64,000 bases of DNA from positions 73,690,547 through 73,754,546 of the forward strand of contig JAVGWX010000005.1 of assembly GCA_036924085.1 (NCBI GenBank), read 5' to 3'. This stretch comes from Ariolimax columbianus. Taxonomy: Eukaryota; Mollusca; Gastropoda; Stylommatophora; Arionidae. Within the stretch, counting starts at the first letter, position 1, and each line of letters starts with the position of its first letter. The notes under the pieces are model-generated. The model worked only from the letters and a program-made list of their open reading frames with translations, did not search any database and was not told the origin of the DNA. Positions 25,260 through 36,399 of this stretch are shown one piece after another. The position numbers and the translations under genes were made by a program.

Positions 25260-25850
25260 GAAAGGGATTTACACTGTTATTCCTGTAGTCATCAGCCTGC
25301 AAAGTAGCTTAGTTTGCATTACAAGGAAGAAGACCGAGATCCACATGTTGTATTAAGAAATATTTAAAGAGGACAACTTCAATACTACTACCAGAGAAAA
25401 TTTGACAACAATATAAGACTCGGACTAATAGCTTAATTATCAGCAGCTCACACCAACGCTTTGCAAACCCCTTACTTTCCAAATAACTTACAATTATTTT
25501 GTAAAGACACATATCAAAATGGAGCTGACTTTAAAATGTCAATTCGCATTTATAAACTTGACATTTAGTTTGAGAAAATATGCCTGTGACCAAAATAAAC
25601 AGACCTATCTTTAATGTTTTGGAATGACGTCCAACTTGCCGGGAAACATTTCAAATCGTCAATACCCGGAGTGGTATAATTTCCGCTTTCGTATTCTGTC
25701 CAACGATGTTAACATATGCTGTTGGCGACGCTTGGAAATACATGAGAGGGTCTAAGGTTGTGGTATACGGTACAGACTTCTAATATCGTAGTCTGGTGTA
25801 CTTTTTGTTTAAACCAGAGGGTGTTAGGCTGTTAGGCTGGTGTTAATAGA
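25260..25850. other. No gene recognised
   Basis: About 590 bases of unique-looking AT-rich sequence. The 67-codon minus frame at 25309-25512 has no recognisable motif. Confidence 0.4.
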
Positions 25851-26195
25851 CCAACAGTCCACGACACTACTCCACGCATCATAGATTACAGTGGTCCAAT
25901 ACCGACTTTACAGAGGTTCTTAGCTTGGGTCCCATAAACCGGCCCGCATATAGATGTCAGCCTGGTACATACCAGTTTTGACATCGGAGATTCTTAGCCC
26001 GTGTCCTATAGACCAACCTGCAGATAGATTTCAGTCTGGTCCAATACCAGCATTCACATCGCATATTCTTAGTCTTGGTCCAATAGACCGACCCGCAAAT
26101 AGATTTCAGTCTGGTCCAATACCAGCATTCACATCGCATATTCTTAGTCTTGGTCCAATAGACCGACCCGCAGATAGATTTCAGCCTGTGTCTGA
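25850..26195 (+). repeat. 75-bp tandem repeat, ~4 copies
   Basis: Units with gatttcagtctggtccaata, ccagcattcacatcgcat and tagaccgacccgca, period 75 bp. The two central units are nearly identical and the outer ones are diverged. Confidence 0.9.
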
Positions 26196-26202
26196 TAGAC
26201 AT

Positions 26203-26397
26203 GTGGGGCGCGTTAGCTCAGTTCATAGACAGCAATTCGCTATGTTCTGTGGTAACAGTGTGCTTCGTTCGAATCGCGTCCGGAGTCTAAAAACAAATTC
26301 GGGTCAAGATGTTAATAGGGGACCGCTTCTCCAGTCAACCCAGCTGTAAATCGGTACCTGAAGCATGAGTTAAGGAAAGTAAAAACAACAAAAAAGG
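26203..26397 (+). repeat. tRNA-headed SINE
   Basis: Head with box A-like cgttagctcagttcatag (26211) and box B-like cgttcgaatcgcg (26265). Body contains caacccagctgtaaatcgg and tacctgaagc, also seen in the SINE at 37211 and at 12500. It ends in an A-rich tail, aaaacaacaaaaaa (26380-26393). A tRNA gene is excluded by poor stem pairing and the long body. Confidence 0.75.
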
Positions 26398-26399
26398 GC

Positions 26400-27060
26400 A
26401 CTGATCACCCTACCTCTCACAAGCTGCGACTTAGCATAATCGAGTCTGCAAAAACGAAATTTCCAACCAGGGGTTAATTTTGCTGAATTTCCACTTTACT
26501 TTACGTGTTACTAACAGACCGACCCGCAAATTTCAGATTTGTAACCTGATCTTACTGTGTCTCCCAGCGCTGAATGAGGTACTTTACAGGAAAGGAAAAA
26601 ATAGGTCTACTGCACCTCCTTCGCACATGTAGTAAAACAAGACTGAAAACAGTTGCACATGCAGCTAGCAGCCACATCATGCTAAATTAATTGCTACGGA
26701 AACCACCACTGCAATACAACCCACAGTGCTTTTGAGCTGGCTTCCTAAGAGAGGTCAACTATGGCGTTGATACTTCAGTCCCTAAGAGATATCAACAATG
26801 GCGTTGACACTTTACTCCAGCTCAAATTAAAATTGAACAAAAAGAAGATATTTTCGTACGGGCAATAGACTAAATCACTTAGTACACTTCAATCTCGTTC
26901 ATTGCTTAAATGAACACGACATACAATTACACAGTAGACTCGAGTTCCAGTATACAGATAGATTGTAAACTGGTAAAAAGCTTTCAAATGCATGACTTTC
27001 TGCTACCTATCCCGTAGACCCTGGTCCCAGCCTCCATACATATATTACACTGGATGAATG
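26400..27060. other. No gene recognised
   Basis: Unique-looking sequence. Two short repeats, gtcaactatggcgttgatac and atcaacaatggcgttgacac, lie near 26755-26810 and resemble the right-end motif of repeat B. Confidence 0.4.
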
Positions 27061-27084
27061 CAATATTTATATATATATATATAC

Positions 27085-27990
27085 AAACGTGTTTAAATGA
27101 AGGTGGAGCTAGCTGCACCAAGTGAACATACGTACGATGCGCATGATGACATCACTTCTGGTGTATACAGCACATACTAACCGTCAAGTTTGCAAAATTT
27201 CATTATCCTTATACTGATAGTTTCCTCGGCAGACCGTTGAAAACATGGAGGATGTGATGCGGATACCGCCCATAGTTGATTAGCGATCGGTGATTCGGTT
27301 TCTAACAGCGGAAGGATATCGACCGAGGCATGTTCACCTGCCACTATACGCAAAAGAAACGAATCACCCTCCTCTTTGTATCACAGCAAGTGGTTCATAC
27401 TCTATCCGATGCGTTCTTTGTGATGGTGGTTGGTTAGCAACCGAGGTACCCAGTGTGAAATCACCTTCCGATACTTAAGTTTCTTGCTAACCACTATTTG
27501 AACTGTCTCTAGCGACACAGCAAATTCCTATGCTAGCGAAAGTAAGCAACCTAGACGGTCCACCCGCATGGCTGCAACAATTTAGGCGATGACATCTTCT
27601 GACGCAACAATATGCGCCTGATCTGGTCTAGGAAGACCTTTCGTTAACTCACGTCCTTCTTTAAACACCGTTATCCAGTTCTCCACTGCTGTCTTTGACA
27701 CACTTTTGTCACCATAAACTGCCTGCATTCTGCAATGAATGTCAACTGGTCGACATCCTTTAGCTGTTAGAAACCGAATCACCGCTCGCTGATCAACTCT
27801 GAACGCATTCCGTATCACACCCGCCATGTTTTCAACTGTCTGCTGAGGAAACTACGAGTCGGAGGATAATGACATTTTGCAAACTTGACGGTTGGTATGT
27901 GCTGTTCACCCCAGAAGTGACGTCATCATGCGCATCATACGCATGTTTACTTCTTTCAGTTTGGTCCCGCTTCATTTGAACACGTCTCAC
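27085..27990 (-). mobile_element. Palindromic mariner derivative
   Basis: The ends are inverted repeats of about 255 bp: 27085-27345 against the reverse complement of 27735-27990 (shared blocks gatgcgcatgatgac, aaccgtcaagtttgcaaaat, gtgattcggtttctaacagc). Each arm contains a mariner 5' leader and the first codons of its transposase. The right arm is the better-preserved coding end (minus strand). The element lies in (TA)n on both sides, which fits mariner's TA target. The catalytic domain is absent, so any movement would need a transposase in trans. Confidence 0.75.
27346..27827 (-). pseudogene. Mariner transposase N-terminal (DNA-binding) region
   Basis: From ATG at 27827 the frame reads RAVIRFLTAKGCRPVDIH, VSKTAVENWITVFKEGRE (first HTH) and GLPRPDQAHIV. 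It then shifts and continues as VSLETVQIVVSKKLKYRKV (second HTH) and HWVPRLLTN to about 27350. These are the DNA-binding half of a mariner transposase. The DD(34)D catalytic residues are not encoded. An initial 81-codon frame (27827-27582) is open; the rest has stops and shifts. Confidence 0.8.
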
Positions 27991-28021
27991 ACACACATAT
28001 ATATATATATTTATATATGTA

Positions 28022-28055
<34 letters not shown>

Positions 28056-28061
28056 CATATT
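27990..28061 (+). repeat. CA/TA/TG microsatellite
   Basis: Mixed (CA), (TA) and (TG) dinucleotide tract between the mariner derivative and the 3' end of an antisense LINE. Confidence 0.9.
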
Positions 28062-28104
28062 CTTGATTCTAGGAACCAACAGCATCACGCAGCGGACATT
28101 ACCA

Positions 28105-29290
28105 TAAGTGCTCCGTTCTCCCCCCAAGCAACCAGCCAAGCGTGTACATACTCAGAGTGCCAGTCAGATGTTGATTTCGTTTTCTTCGAATCTTTCCAGA
28201 CAGAACACACATTCTCCGTTCTGCCCTAGTCACTCCCAAATCTATCATCCTCTGCACATATGCATTTTCGCGACTCTGTGTCTGCATCATTCTGTAGACT
28301 GTCCGTGACTGCTCTTATCAACCCAACCTTCTCTCTCGTTATCACCGCATCGTTCACCACAGCGCGTGTCGCCACTGCATCAGCTCTTTCGTTGCCCCAG
28401 ACGCCTGCATGTCTCAGGCAGTAGACCCATGTGACACCTTGTATACCAGAGTTATTCAGAAGGGAGACCCACTCCCATCTTAGCATGCACAGTTCTATCT
28501 TACGGAGCATGCGCTGCGAGTCTGACAGTATCACTGCATGTGCCACTGGTTGTGTCACCAACTAAGTCAAGGGCGCTGTTACCCCCTCAATCTCCATCTT
28601 CACACTCAATGTGACAGCGGAGTAATCCGCTGATTTCTCCACCACCTCCTTGCCATTTTGGTAGCGGACAAAACCCTAACCGCACATGTTTGCATCTCTT
28701 TCGGCCGAGTCGTCTGTGTACATAATTGGGTCTTGTGATTCGGAGTGTTTCGGGATCAGCTGCTGTATTGAAGCTTCTGTCCTTGTGCTACCCCACTCGC
28801 GACACGCTCCGCTCAGTTGTACCACTACCCTTGTCATGGGGCTCTCGTTGCCCACTTCTACCCATTCACTAGCTCTTCCCACTTTTTTCAGTGCACAGAC
28901 CCTCATTAGTCTTCTCCCTCTGCCATCCATTTCCTTCCCCGCTTAGTGAATCTGCTTGTGAGTCTATCCAAGCCTGAGTGCAAAGGGTGTTGTTCGTTGT
29001 TGGCAACGTTGGCGTACGCCTTTACCTGCGCTATTTGATGTCGCACCTTGATGTTTGGCAAATCAAGCAGAAGTCTCATGACAACAATGGGAGTATCTCT
29101 AGTGCATCCCAGAACTGCTCTCATGGACTCATTCTGGATTCTCTCCAATTTAACTACCAATGTCTGTGATAGCGTGAGTAACCCAAAACAGTAGTCCAAG
29201 ACAGACAAAACCAGTGTTTGATTCAACAGAAAGAGAGTCCATTGTTGCATGTCTGTGGACTCCATGACTTTGACTGCATTGATATATTAT
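28105..29290 (-). mobile_element. LINE relic with RNase H, antisense
   Basis: Minus strand: 29265-28906 encodes the RT thumb and beyond (SVLDYCFGLLTLSQTLV, KLERIQNESMRAVLGCTRDT). Then RNase H motifs follow: IMYTDDSAERDANMCG near 28730 (first Asp), AVILSDSQRML near 28525 (third Asp) and WVYCLRHAGVWGNERADA near 28400 (last His/Asp motif). RNase H after RT places it in the I/Outcast/Loa-type LINEs, but it is distinct from LINE-A. It is 5'-truncated, with stops between the pieces. Confidence 0.78.
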
Positions 29291-29489
29291 ATGCATATAC
29301 ATGATTTACTGTTACACTGTATACCCCGGTCCCAGCCTCCAAATAGATCTCAGACTGGGACAGAACTCACGTTTGAACCCGACAGACTGGTCCGGTGGCC
29401 AGTGCTATCTTATATATATCACACTTATATATCGCTCAATTTTACATCTGGGGATCTTCCACTAGTGTCAATAGACCTACCCCAAAATA

Positions 29490-29740
29490 AACCTGCGGTG
29501 TGTGCGTCAGTGTATGTAAGTGTATGTGTTTGAGAGTGTGTGTGTGTGTATGTGTTCGAGAGTGTGTGCGTATCTGTCTGAGAGTGTGTTTGTATGTGTT
29601 TGAGAGTGTGTGTATGTGTGTGTGAGTTTGTATATGTGTTAGTGAGTGAGTAAGGTGTGTATTGTTTGTAATTATTTGACAGTGAGTGAAGTTTGTTTGT
29701 GTAGGACATGCGTTTCTGTATGTGTGGAGTGTATGTGTCA
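29490..29740 (+). repeat. TG-rich microsatellite
   Basis: Interrupted (TG)n with gtgtgtttgagagtgtgtg units. The minus-strand THTHTHT frames are artefacts. The adjoining 29740-30138 shows no gene. Confidence 0.9.
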
Positions 29741-30137
29741 TGTGTATGTTCTCAACACTTTGAAGCGAAATGTTATCCCATTACACTGCTGTGGTTGACA
29801 CTTCACTGTATCGAAGTCTCTGTTTCTGACGGTCCTTCTTAAAAGGTCAAGAACTGTCTCAGACCACAATGTGCGAAATATCATCGTTCATAAGATACAT
29901 GTGTATACGACAAGACGTGTTTCTCAGAATTCAATGAAGCAAGTGTGGCAGAGTCATGAGTCCCAAGACGGCCCTGGAGGAAATTGCGAGGTCATGTTGG
30001 GTTCCAAGTGGGCGCAGGAAGGGAGTAATCCTGTTTGAGAACAGGTTACTTTATAACCGTGACCAGACAAGGAAGGTTACATAAGTCAAAGCCACTCTGA
30101 CAAGACCAAGCACTTTCTTGCCACGTGTCGGTTTGAT

Positions 30138-31165
30138 GTCAGGAATCAGGTCAGGTCATCCCGTAACCGGTGTGGTCGTTGGGGTACACATGAAGACACC
30201 CCCACAACTCCATGCCACTCCGCTCTGTCCGCGGCCGATGTCTGTGACTCCTCTTTTCAGAGATTGGTCCATTCTTTTATATTGTTCTTCCGCCTCTTCT
30301 TTGGACGACCTCTTCGTCGTCCGTCTTGCGCTTTTCAGTTTCATCTCAACGTGTGGCCGTACAAAGTGAGTTTCCGTCTTTTAACCGTTGCTAAGAGGCC
30401 GTCAAAAGTCTTTATTTATATAGTAATTCTTTCTCGCATTTCCCCATTTGTGACTTGGTCTCCGTATGTGACGTTTAGAAGTCTTTGGAAACATCTCCAA
30501 GGTCTGTATCTTCCACTGCAATTCAGCTGTAATTGTTCATGTCTTACAAGCATAGAGGAATAATGACATGACTAACTCATCTGATCATAGTGTAAATGGC
30601 TAACCGATTGCCTTGCTAGATTTGGATAATTAAGCCGTGCAAGCGCCGCTATTTTCTGCGCTAAACGTGCCAACGCCTCAAATGTTGATCCTTACTCACT
30701 GACAATTGAACTCAGGTATATAAAACGGTCAACTAATACCAGTTGGTTTACTAGATTTTACTACGATGTTGAAGCCCTTAGTGTTGTTGGTCATTAATTT
30801 GGTCTTACTAGCGTTAATCTCCATACCATAGTCAAGAGCTGTTTCATGGAGTCTTCTGACCCCTTTCCTATGTTCTGCTTCTGTGCCTGCCAATTTGTCA
30901 ATTTCATCTACAAAACCAAGGCTGCGAATCATTAGGTACCCTGTCTTGACAGTTCCGATTTGATCTCCAAGGGCCTCACTCATAATTGCCTCAAGGAATA
31001 TTTTAAAAGTGTTGGTGGACTGTACGCCCCTGTCTTACACCGACTGATTTGCAAATATCAGGATCAGGGACTTTTTTTCTACGCCAATTATCAATTTGTC
31101 GGTTGGGGTACTGGTCAGAGTAACAGGTATGGAAAACGCACGGAAAGAAGTTTGTTACGTCCGCT
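30138..31165 (-). mobile_element. Degraded LINE RT to 3' end, antisense
   Basis: Minus strand: a decayed SVGVRQGRTVH near 31050 (RT motif 4). The frame 30983-30729 reads SLGFVDEIDKLAGTEAEH (the LRFADDIDGLAG box, with ADD changed to VDE), then YGMEINASKTKLMTNN. A C-terminus near 30490-30270 is relatable to KSQMGKCERKN and a basic tail. The 3' end carries cgggatgacctgacctgatt, a short TGACC tail matching the TGAAC tail of the copy at 63455. A 5' part is missing. Confidence 0.75.
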
Positions 31166-31369
31166 GCTTAAGGAAGTCGGAGGACACTCGTTGTGGTAAA
31201 CGTGCACACGTCATATATCCGTGACAGCTACAGGAAATTGAGCAGGAAAGATTCGATGACGAGTGGGACTTAAAGGCATGGACTCCATGAATACAACAAT
31301 TGGTAGTAACTTTGGTAGAAAGAGGAGCATTCTTCATTCAGACATAAGACTTGGGATCAAGATGCTGAG

Positions 31370-31735
31370 CAGCGCATGAGCTGCAGTGGTCAGCGACTCA
31401 TAGCTGACTGCTAGCGTCAGGGCCAGCAAACCAAAGCTGCCAAAACCCTTCTACACCTCCACGCGGTGATCCTGGACAACATACTGCACGCAGGGCAGAC
31501 TGGCTAAGGAGAAGGAATCGAAGAGGGAATGCTAACCCGGTACTCAAAAAATGCTTGCTGTAGTCGGATGTGTTGGACCGAAAGTTGCAAATATGCAGTC
31601 AAGCTGTAAACTACGACACAACACATTCCGTTCTCGGGACTACATTCTGCTACATAAGCCCTTTCAGTGTTTGATAGTGAGAGATAGAGAATGAACGAAG
31701 CCAATCCAAGCCAGACAAAAGACTTGTACACTTGT
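31370..31735 (-). repeat. Dispersed repeat B, copy 2
   Basis: The reverse complement matches 7134-7503 closely over about 360 bp (gcaagcattttttgagtacc; gaatgtgttgtgtcgtag; gctgactgctagcgtcag at its terminal side). It has no frame and no pol III boxes that I can defend. The short interval 31165-31370 shows nothing else. Confidence 0.7.
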
Positions 31736-31739
31736 ATCC

Positions 31740-32270
31740 AGCGGAAGGTTTGGACCGAGAAGATAATAGTCGGTTTGTCATAAGGCCCACCGATTCAACA
31801 GCTCACTCTACGGAAATTCAGCCCCGTGAACCAGATCTGATTCCCAGACTTACAATTATCTCGTGAACGTTTTATGTACCAAGAGATCTTAAAAAAACAT
31901 CTAAAAGTCTCATGCCCCAAAAGTTATAATAAGTAAATATGACAATTTTGCGAACGAATAGATGTCTCTAAGAGATCAGAAAGCATTACCACATAGCAAA
32001 CACGGGAACTGGGGCGAAAATATTATAATTTCAGAAGAAGCTGAACGATCCAGAATGTTATAGTAGAAAAAACTGGACAAATTAGACCGACGGAGGGAAC
32101 CTGAGTAAAAAGTATAACAGGGAAACCAGCTGTGCGACTTACACGAACCTCCTGAACAGTACGAACGTGCAATTAAAGTGCATTAAACTAATTCAGCGTA
32201 CAGATCGAAGAATGTTCATTAGAGACATATCTCATATTTCGAGTCCATTGATTGGCTAGACGGTAGAACC
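31740..32270. other. No gene recognised
   Basis: Unique-looking sequence without long frames. Confidence 0.4.
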
Positions 32271-32274
32271 CGTA

Positions 32275-32690
32275 ACATTTCATGTGCTATCAAAATGTAT
32301 ACATGAAATACAACTGTCAGTTTGTTGTATAAGAAGTCATGTGCTATAATGATGTATTTAAGAAATACAACTGTCAGTTTATTGTGTTACATATCATGTG
32401 CTAATAACGATGTATAAATGCAATACAACTGTCAATTTGTTCTGTAACTTGTCATGTGCTATCAAGATGTATACAAAACAACTGTCAATTTGTTGTGCAA
32501 CATATCATGTGCTAATAACGATGTATAAATACAATACAACTGTCAATTTGTTCTGTAACTTGTCATGTGCTATCAAGATGTATACAAAACAACTGTCAAT
32601 TTGTTGTGCAACATATCATGTGCTAATAACGATGTATAAATACAATACAACTGTCAATTTGTTCTGTAACTTGTCATCTGATTTGAAGAA
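32275..32690 (+). repeat. Tandem repeat with alternating 53/58-bp monomers
   Basis: Monomers start catgtgcta and contain acaactgtcaatttgtt. From 32400 two monomer types alternate (…atcaagatgtatacaaaa… and …ataacgatgtataaatac…), giving a higher-order period of about 111 bp. Confidence 0.9.
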
Positions 32691-33450
32691 ATGATGATGA
32701 TGTCCGTCCATCACAAGTGATGATGACCACTTTCTTTGTTCAGCCGTGTGGACAATCTCTTCTTTTGCTGTGTCTGCTGAAATAAGTAATTTGCGCTGTA
32801 ATTTGGATGAAAGTGAGAAAGATACTGCGCCTTTTGTCAACCTCACTCTCTGATCCAGCGCTACCTTTGGCGAGTGGAAAGACATTTATCGAGACGACTG
32901 AAGATAGCACAGGGTGCAGATTTTTGTTAGAATTTACCCCCGAAGCCTTTTCCTTAAACAGGTATCTAGCAAGGCAGAGGAAGGGGAATAACATCTAACG
33001 TTGCGTGTCGTGCATTTCCCATAATCATAAGAAGTGGTAACTCAGCGTGTGAGTGAGTTTGACATCTCTCCCCCGGCTGTGTTCAGTTCATTAAAGTCGT
33101 GTCTAAATTTCACACACCAAAATTGATTCTGATCTTAGCTAGGTCGAACGGCGCGAATCTAGTGAAGTTCAACCACGGGAACTAGGCCGTGAAATACTAC
33201 ACAGGTTTAAGCGTAGTGCTATTCTTATAGCCGATGTCCAGAACAACATAATCGGACGGAAGAAATTCACAAAAAACCAACGAATTAACCAGTCAAATTG
33301 AAAACAGCAACACCTTTCCGTGAACACAAGTGTAAATCGTCGACCAGTGTGAATTGCAGGCAAATCCGTGAACTGTCGGTCGGCATCCACAATGAACTAA
33401 AACAGTGAGAGTAATGTAGACCTACAGCCAGTTACGGCGCCATCTTTGTT
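32690..33450 (+). repeat. Dispersed repeat C, copy 2 (~760 bp)
   Basis: Co-linear with 17242-17975: gatgtccgtccatcacaagt, ctttgttcagccgtgtggac, tatagccgatgtccagaac, cgaattaaccagtcaaattg and gccagttacggcgccatctt. Short frames (such as 32740-32994 -) are not shared in frame between the two copies, which argues against coding. Confidence 0.75.
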
Positions 33451-33544
33451 TTATGAAGATTAAAATGCAAAACAATTGTTGTGAATTTATTGTGAAACCT
33501 GACAATCGTGATATTTTTATAAAATATTGAATATAAAAGTATTT

Positions 33545-33547
<3 letters not shown>

Positions 33548-33612
<65 letters not shown>
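33548..33612 (+). repeat. (TA)n microsatellite
   Basis: About 32 TA units, followed by tgtgtatgtgtgtg. Confidence 0.97.
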
Positions 33613-33614
<2 letters not shown>

Positions 33615-34049
33615 TGTTTATGTGTGTATGTGTGTGTGTTTATGTGTGTATGTATGTATGTTTGTATGGCAGTAGGGAAGTAATGCAAAAAAGCCAATAT
33701 AGTTCTGCGACATCATAATAAATGGTCTTCCTGACCAGAATACTCAAAACAAGATCAAAATAACAGAGTGCAGGTGACACTGCAACACGATTATAATTGG
33801 TTATAGTGACCAGGATAAATAGGATAGCGCTTAAATAGTTGAGTCTGTCATGTGATAATACATGGACCAGAGCAAAGGATGAAAATAGTGGAACATATCA
33901 AGAATATAATGAAAGGATAGTGTTACGACGGCAACTGTGACAAGAGTGACATGATATCAGATTGTCACCGTGATCAGAATAGCAATATAAATAATGGATA
34001 ACACAGTGAGTCTGTCATAAAGTCGCATATATTCTTAGCGCTATTCTGT
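33613..34049. other. No gene recognised
   Basis: Purine-rich sequence with loose recurrence of gaccagaata and gtgagtctgtcat words. No frame. Confidence 0.4.
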
Positions 34050-34320
34050 AGATAGCACAGACTGTCACAAACAAGATGTCATAAACTTTAATATTGCCAG
34101 TCTCAGCTTTCCTAAGGCACTTGTGGAACCGGCATGAAATGTCACAGTCTTCTGTGCCCAAAATCTCGGCTTTTCTAAGATACCTTTAAAGACGAAATGA
34201 TATGTCACAGTCTTTAGTATACGACAGTTCAGCTTTCCTAAGAAACCTTTGTAGACGGGATGAAGTGTTTTACACGTTATGATCAATTTTGGTGTTTCGT
34301 ACTTAAAGGTCAAGTATCCA
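34050..34320 (+). repeat. ~70-bp tandem repeat, 3-4 diverged copies
   Basis: Units share agctttcctaagaaacc, ttgtagacgggatgaa and tgtcacagtctt. Periods range from about 63 to 72 bp. Confidence 0.75.
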
Positions 34321-34705
34321 TTTATTGAACGATAGACCGTAGCGCTCCGAGATAAAGCGCGATCCTGGTTCTTTTGTCGCGGCAGACAAAGGCTCTATCG
34401 TTTTTCTGCTGATCAGATGGTCGATATCCGTGTAGACACGGTGAAGAATAACGTCGTATCTGTATTTTTAAGTCGAGTACCATACAGACAGGCGTAGACG
34501 ATCACTGGTCCCCACAATCTACTATACCTACCGACTCTGACTAGACTTAGTCCCTCCTTCTACAACATGGCGTGTAGTAGTCCTTTTTTGATTGTCCTCC
34601 ATATTATTGTTTCAACAGGAGAAGGAAGGGGGGATAGCCAACACCTTGCTATAATTTCTTAGTATTACTTCTTCTTTCTTGTCTTCTTTTAATTGTTCAT
34701 TCAAT

Positions 34706-35878
34706 CTTCTTCTTCTTCTTCTTCGTACGCTGTTTACAGCGATATTTACGTTGCACTGTTTTATTCTGTTAAGCCTGTGGCTCAGTGCATCCGATTTCAA
34801 CAGGCGTTTCTGTAGGGTTGCCCTCCTTAGCCTTTGGCTGTCCCCAGCCTAACTGCAAGGCAGCAGTTGTTTTTGGTCAGAGTTGTCTCTCTTAGGAAGT
34901 TGTCTTGCAGGACTATCGAGTCTTCCCTACTCGTGTCTATAGGGTTTGGCAATGATATGATGGACTATGTACTAGTTTGTACTATCCCGGAAGAGAGGCA
35001 GTCCAGTGTGACTTTGTCCCAGGATCGTCACGTCCTGCCGGAAACGTAGCATATGCATGTGAGTGAGGTATCTCTTTGCTCCCTTTATTTTCTCGGCTCA
35101 TCTGCAGTGATGGTACGCCTAGCATTCCCCGCCACCCGGGAGGTTATCACAATAGGGCAGGAGGTGCAATGTCCGCTGGACTGCATCTCTTCTGCGTCCA
35201 TTGGGATGACTGATAGCAGACAGGGGCAATGAGCGAGGCAGGAGTGCATTTTACCAGGTGCATTTCTGCGGCTCGACCGGGTCGGGCTGAGACGCAAGCC
35301 CCAGCCATGTCGTAGCCTCCCATCACAGCGGTGCTGAGATTTAGGGCGGTATTCTGGCTTAGAGGCGTTCGGCCGTAGTCCCTCAGATGGTAGCTTATCA
35401 GCCAAGCACGTGGACCAAATGTCAGCGACTGTGTGATTCCTCTCGAAATAGTGCATTTGACCAGGGGAAAAGCCTGGTCATTGCACGGAGATGTTGTTCG
35501 CCTGGTGTGCGGACATATCTCATGGTCAAGGGTTGAGTCTCAGCAGTTCGCAGTGAGGTAGCTGATCTACTGCTTAGGGCACCCCGACCGAGAACTAAGT
35601 CTTCTACAAATGGTTTCATACCTCATCGCCGTATGGGGTGAATATCGAGCAGCTTCCCGCCCGCTTTGATCGTCGGACGGCAGAAACCTCATTCTGCCGC
35701 TCGACCGAGCAGGGCTGGAGCGGGAGCCCCAGGTCCCCACCATGTCGAAGCCTCCCTTTGCAATCGTGCTGAGCTTTTGGGCGTGATTATGGCTTAGAGG
35801 CGTTCGGCCGTAATCCCTCACCTTGTAGCCTCGCGCCGTTGGCTTATCAGCCTAGTACGTGAACCAAATGTCTGCGGC
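34706..35878 (-). mobile_element. LINE-A copy 3: complete non-autonomous deletion derivative
   Basis: On the minus strand it starts gccgcagacatttggttcac at 35878, matching the LINE-A 5' end at 40514. It runs through the 5' UTR to cagtgcaacgtaaat (the point just after the ORF start at 41420-41435), then jumps to the extreme 3' end, gcgtacgaagaagaag (34728-34706). All coding sequence is gone. The UTR contains two related modules (about 35570-35878 and 35250-35450) sharing ggcttagaggcgttcggccg, where the long copy has one. The perfect 11-mer gttcattcaat at 34695-34705 and 35879-35889 is a target-site duplication. It is analogous in design to trypanosome RIME versus ingi. Confidence 0.85.
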
Positions 35879-35889
35879 GTTCATTCAAT

Positions 35890-36399
35890 CTAAAATCAAG
35901 GTCGCGGTTTCTCTTACAAACTCCACCCTTGATTGTAAGGCTATTTTATCTCCGTGTGGCTTTTGTCTCAAATCTGTTGTGCGATTTCAGTATTGCGCTT
36001 ATTATTTCCTGTGTAAGTCTGTTGTGTCCTGTTCTCAGTCTGATTATGACGACTTGAACTTCTCTAGTGAAATCATAGTAAGTGCGTTTTTGAGGAAGGG
36101 AAGTTCGGGTATTACTCGGGGTGTTTTTGTGGGGAAACACCACCACATTTCTAGTTTGTCTGCAGTGTCACTGCCTTCGTCATTGCAGTGGGAGGGAATC
36201 AATTGATTGATCAGACTTGGCTGTTCTGCTTTAGGCTGTGCAAGGACAGGGTTGCCAGTTCCACAGTTTTCCCGAAATGGGATTATTTTTCAGAGTTGCA
36301 GAAAATGTAGGTCGGTTACGGGTTGCGGTAATTTGGGCTACTTTTATTTTTGCCCGCTGTTTTGTGGGCTAGCTGGCGTAGGTAAGTTGTGTATTCACA
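35890..36399. other. No gene recognised
   Basis: Contains open frames of 115 (35859-36206) and 71 codons (36207-36422) on the plus strand with no domain I can name. Base composition is more balanced than in the satellites. Possibly unique or old repeat sequence. Confidence 0.35.

Noticed and set aside
26203..26290. A genuine tRNA gene (likewise 14300, 20196, 37214 and 48890)
   Set aside because: Box A/B are present but acceptor and anticodon stems do not pair well, and each head continues into a SINE body.
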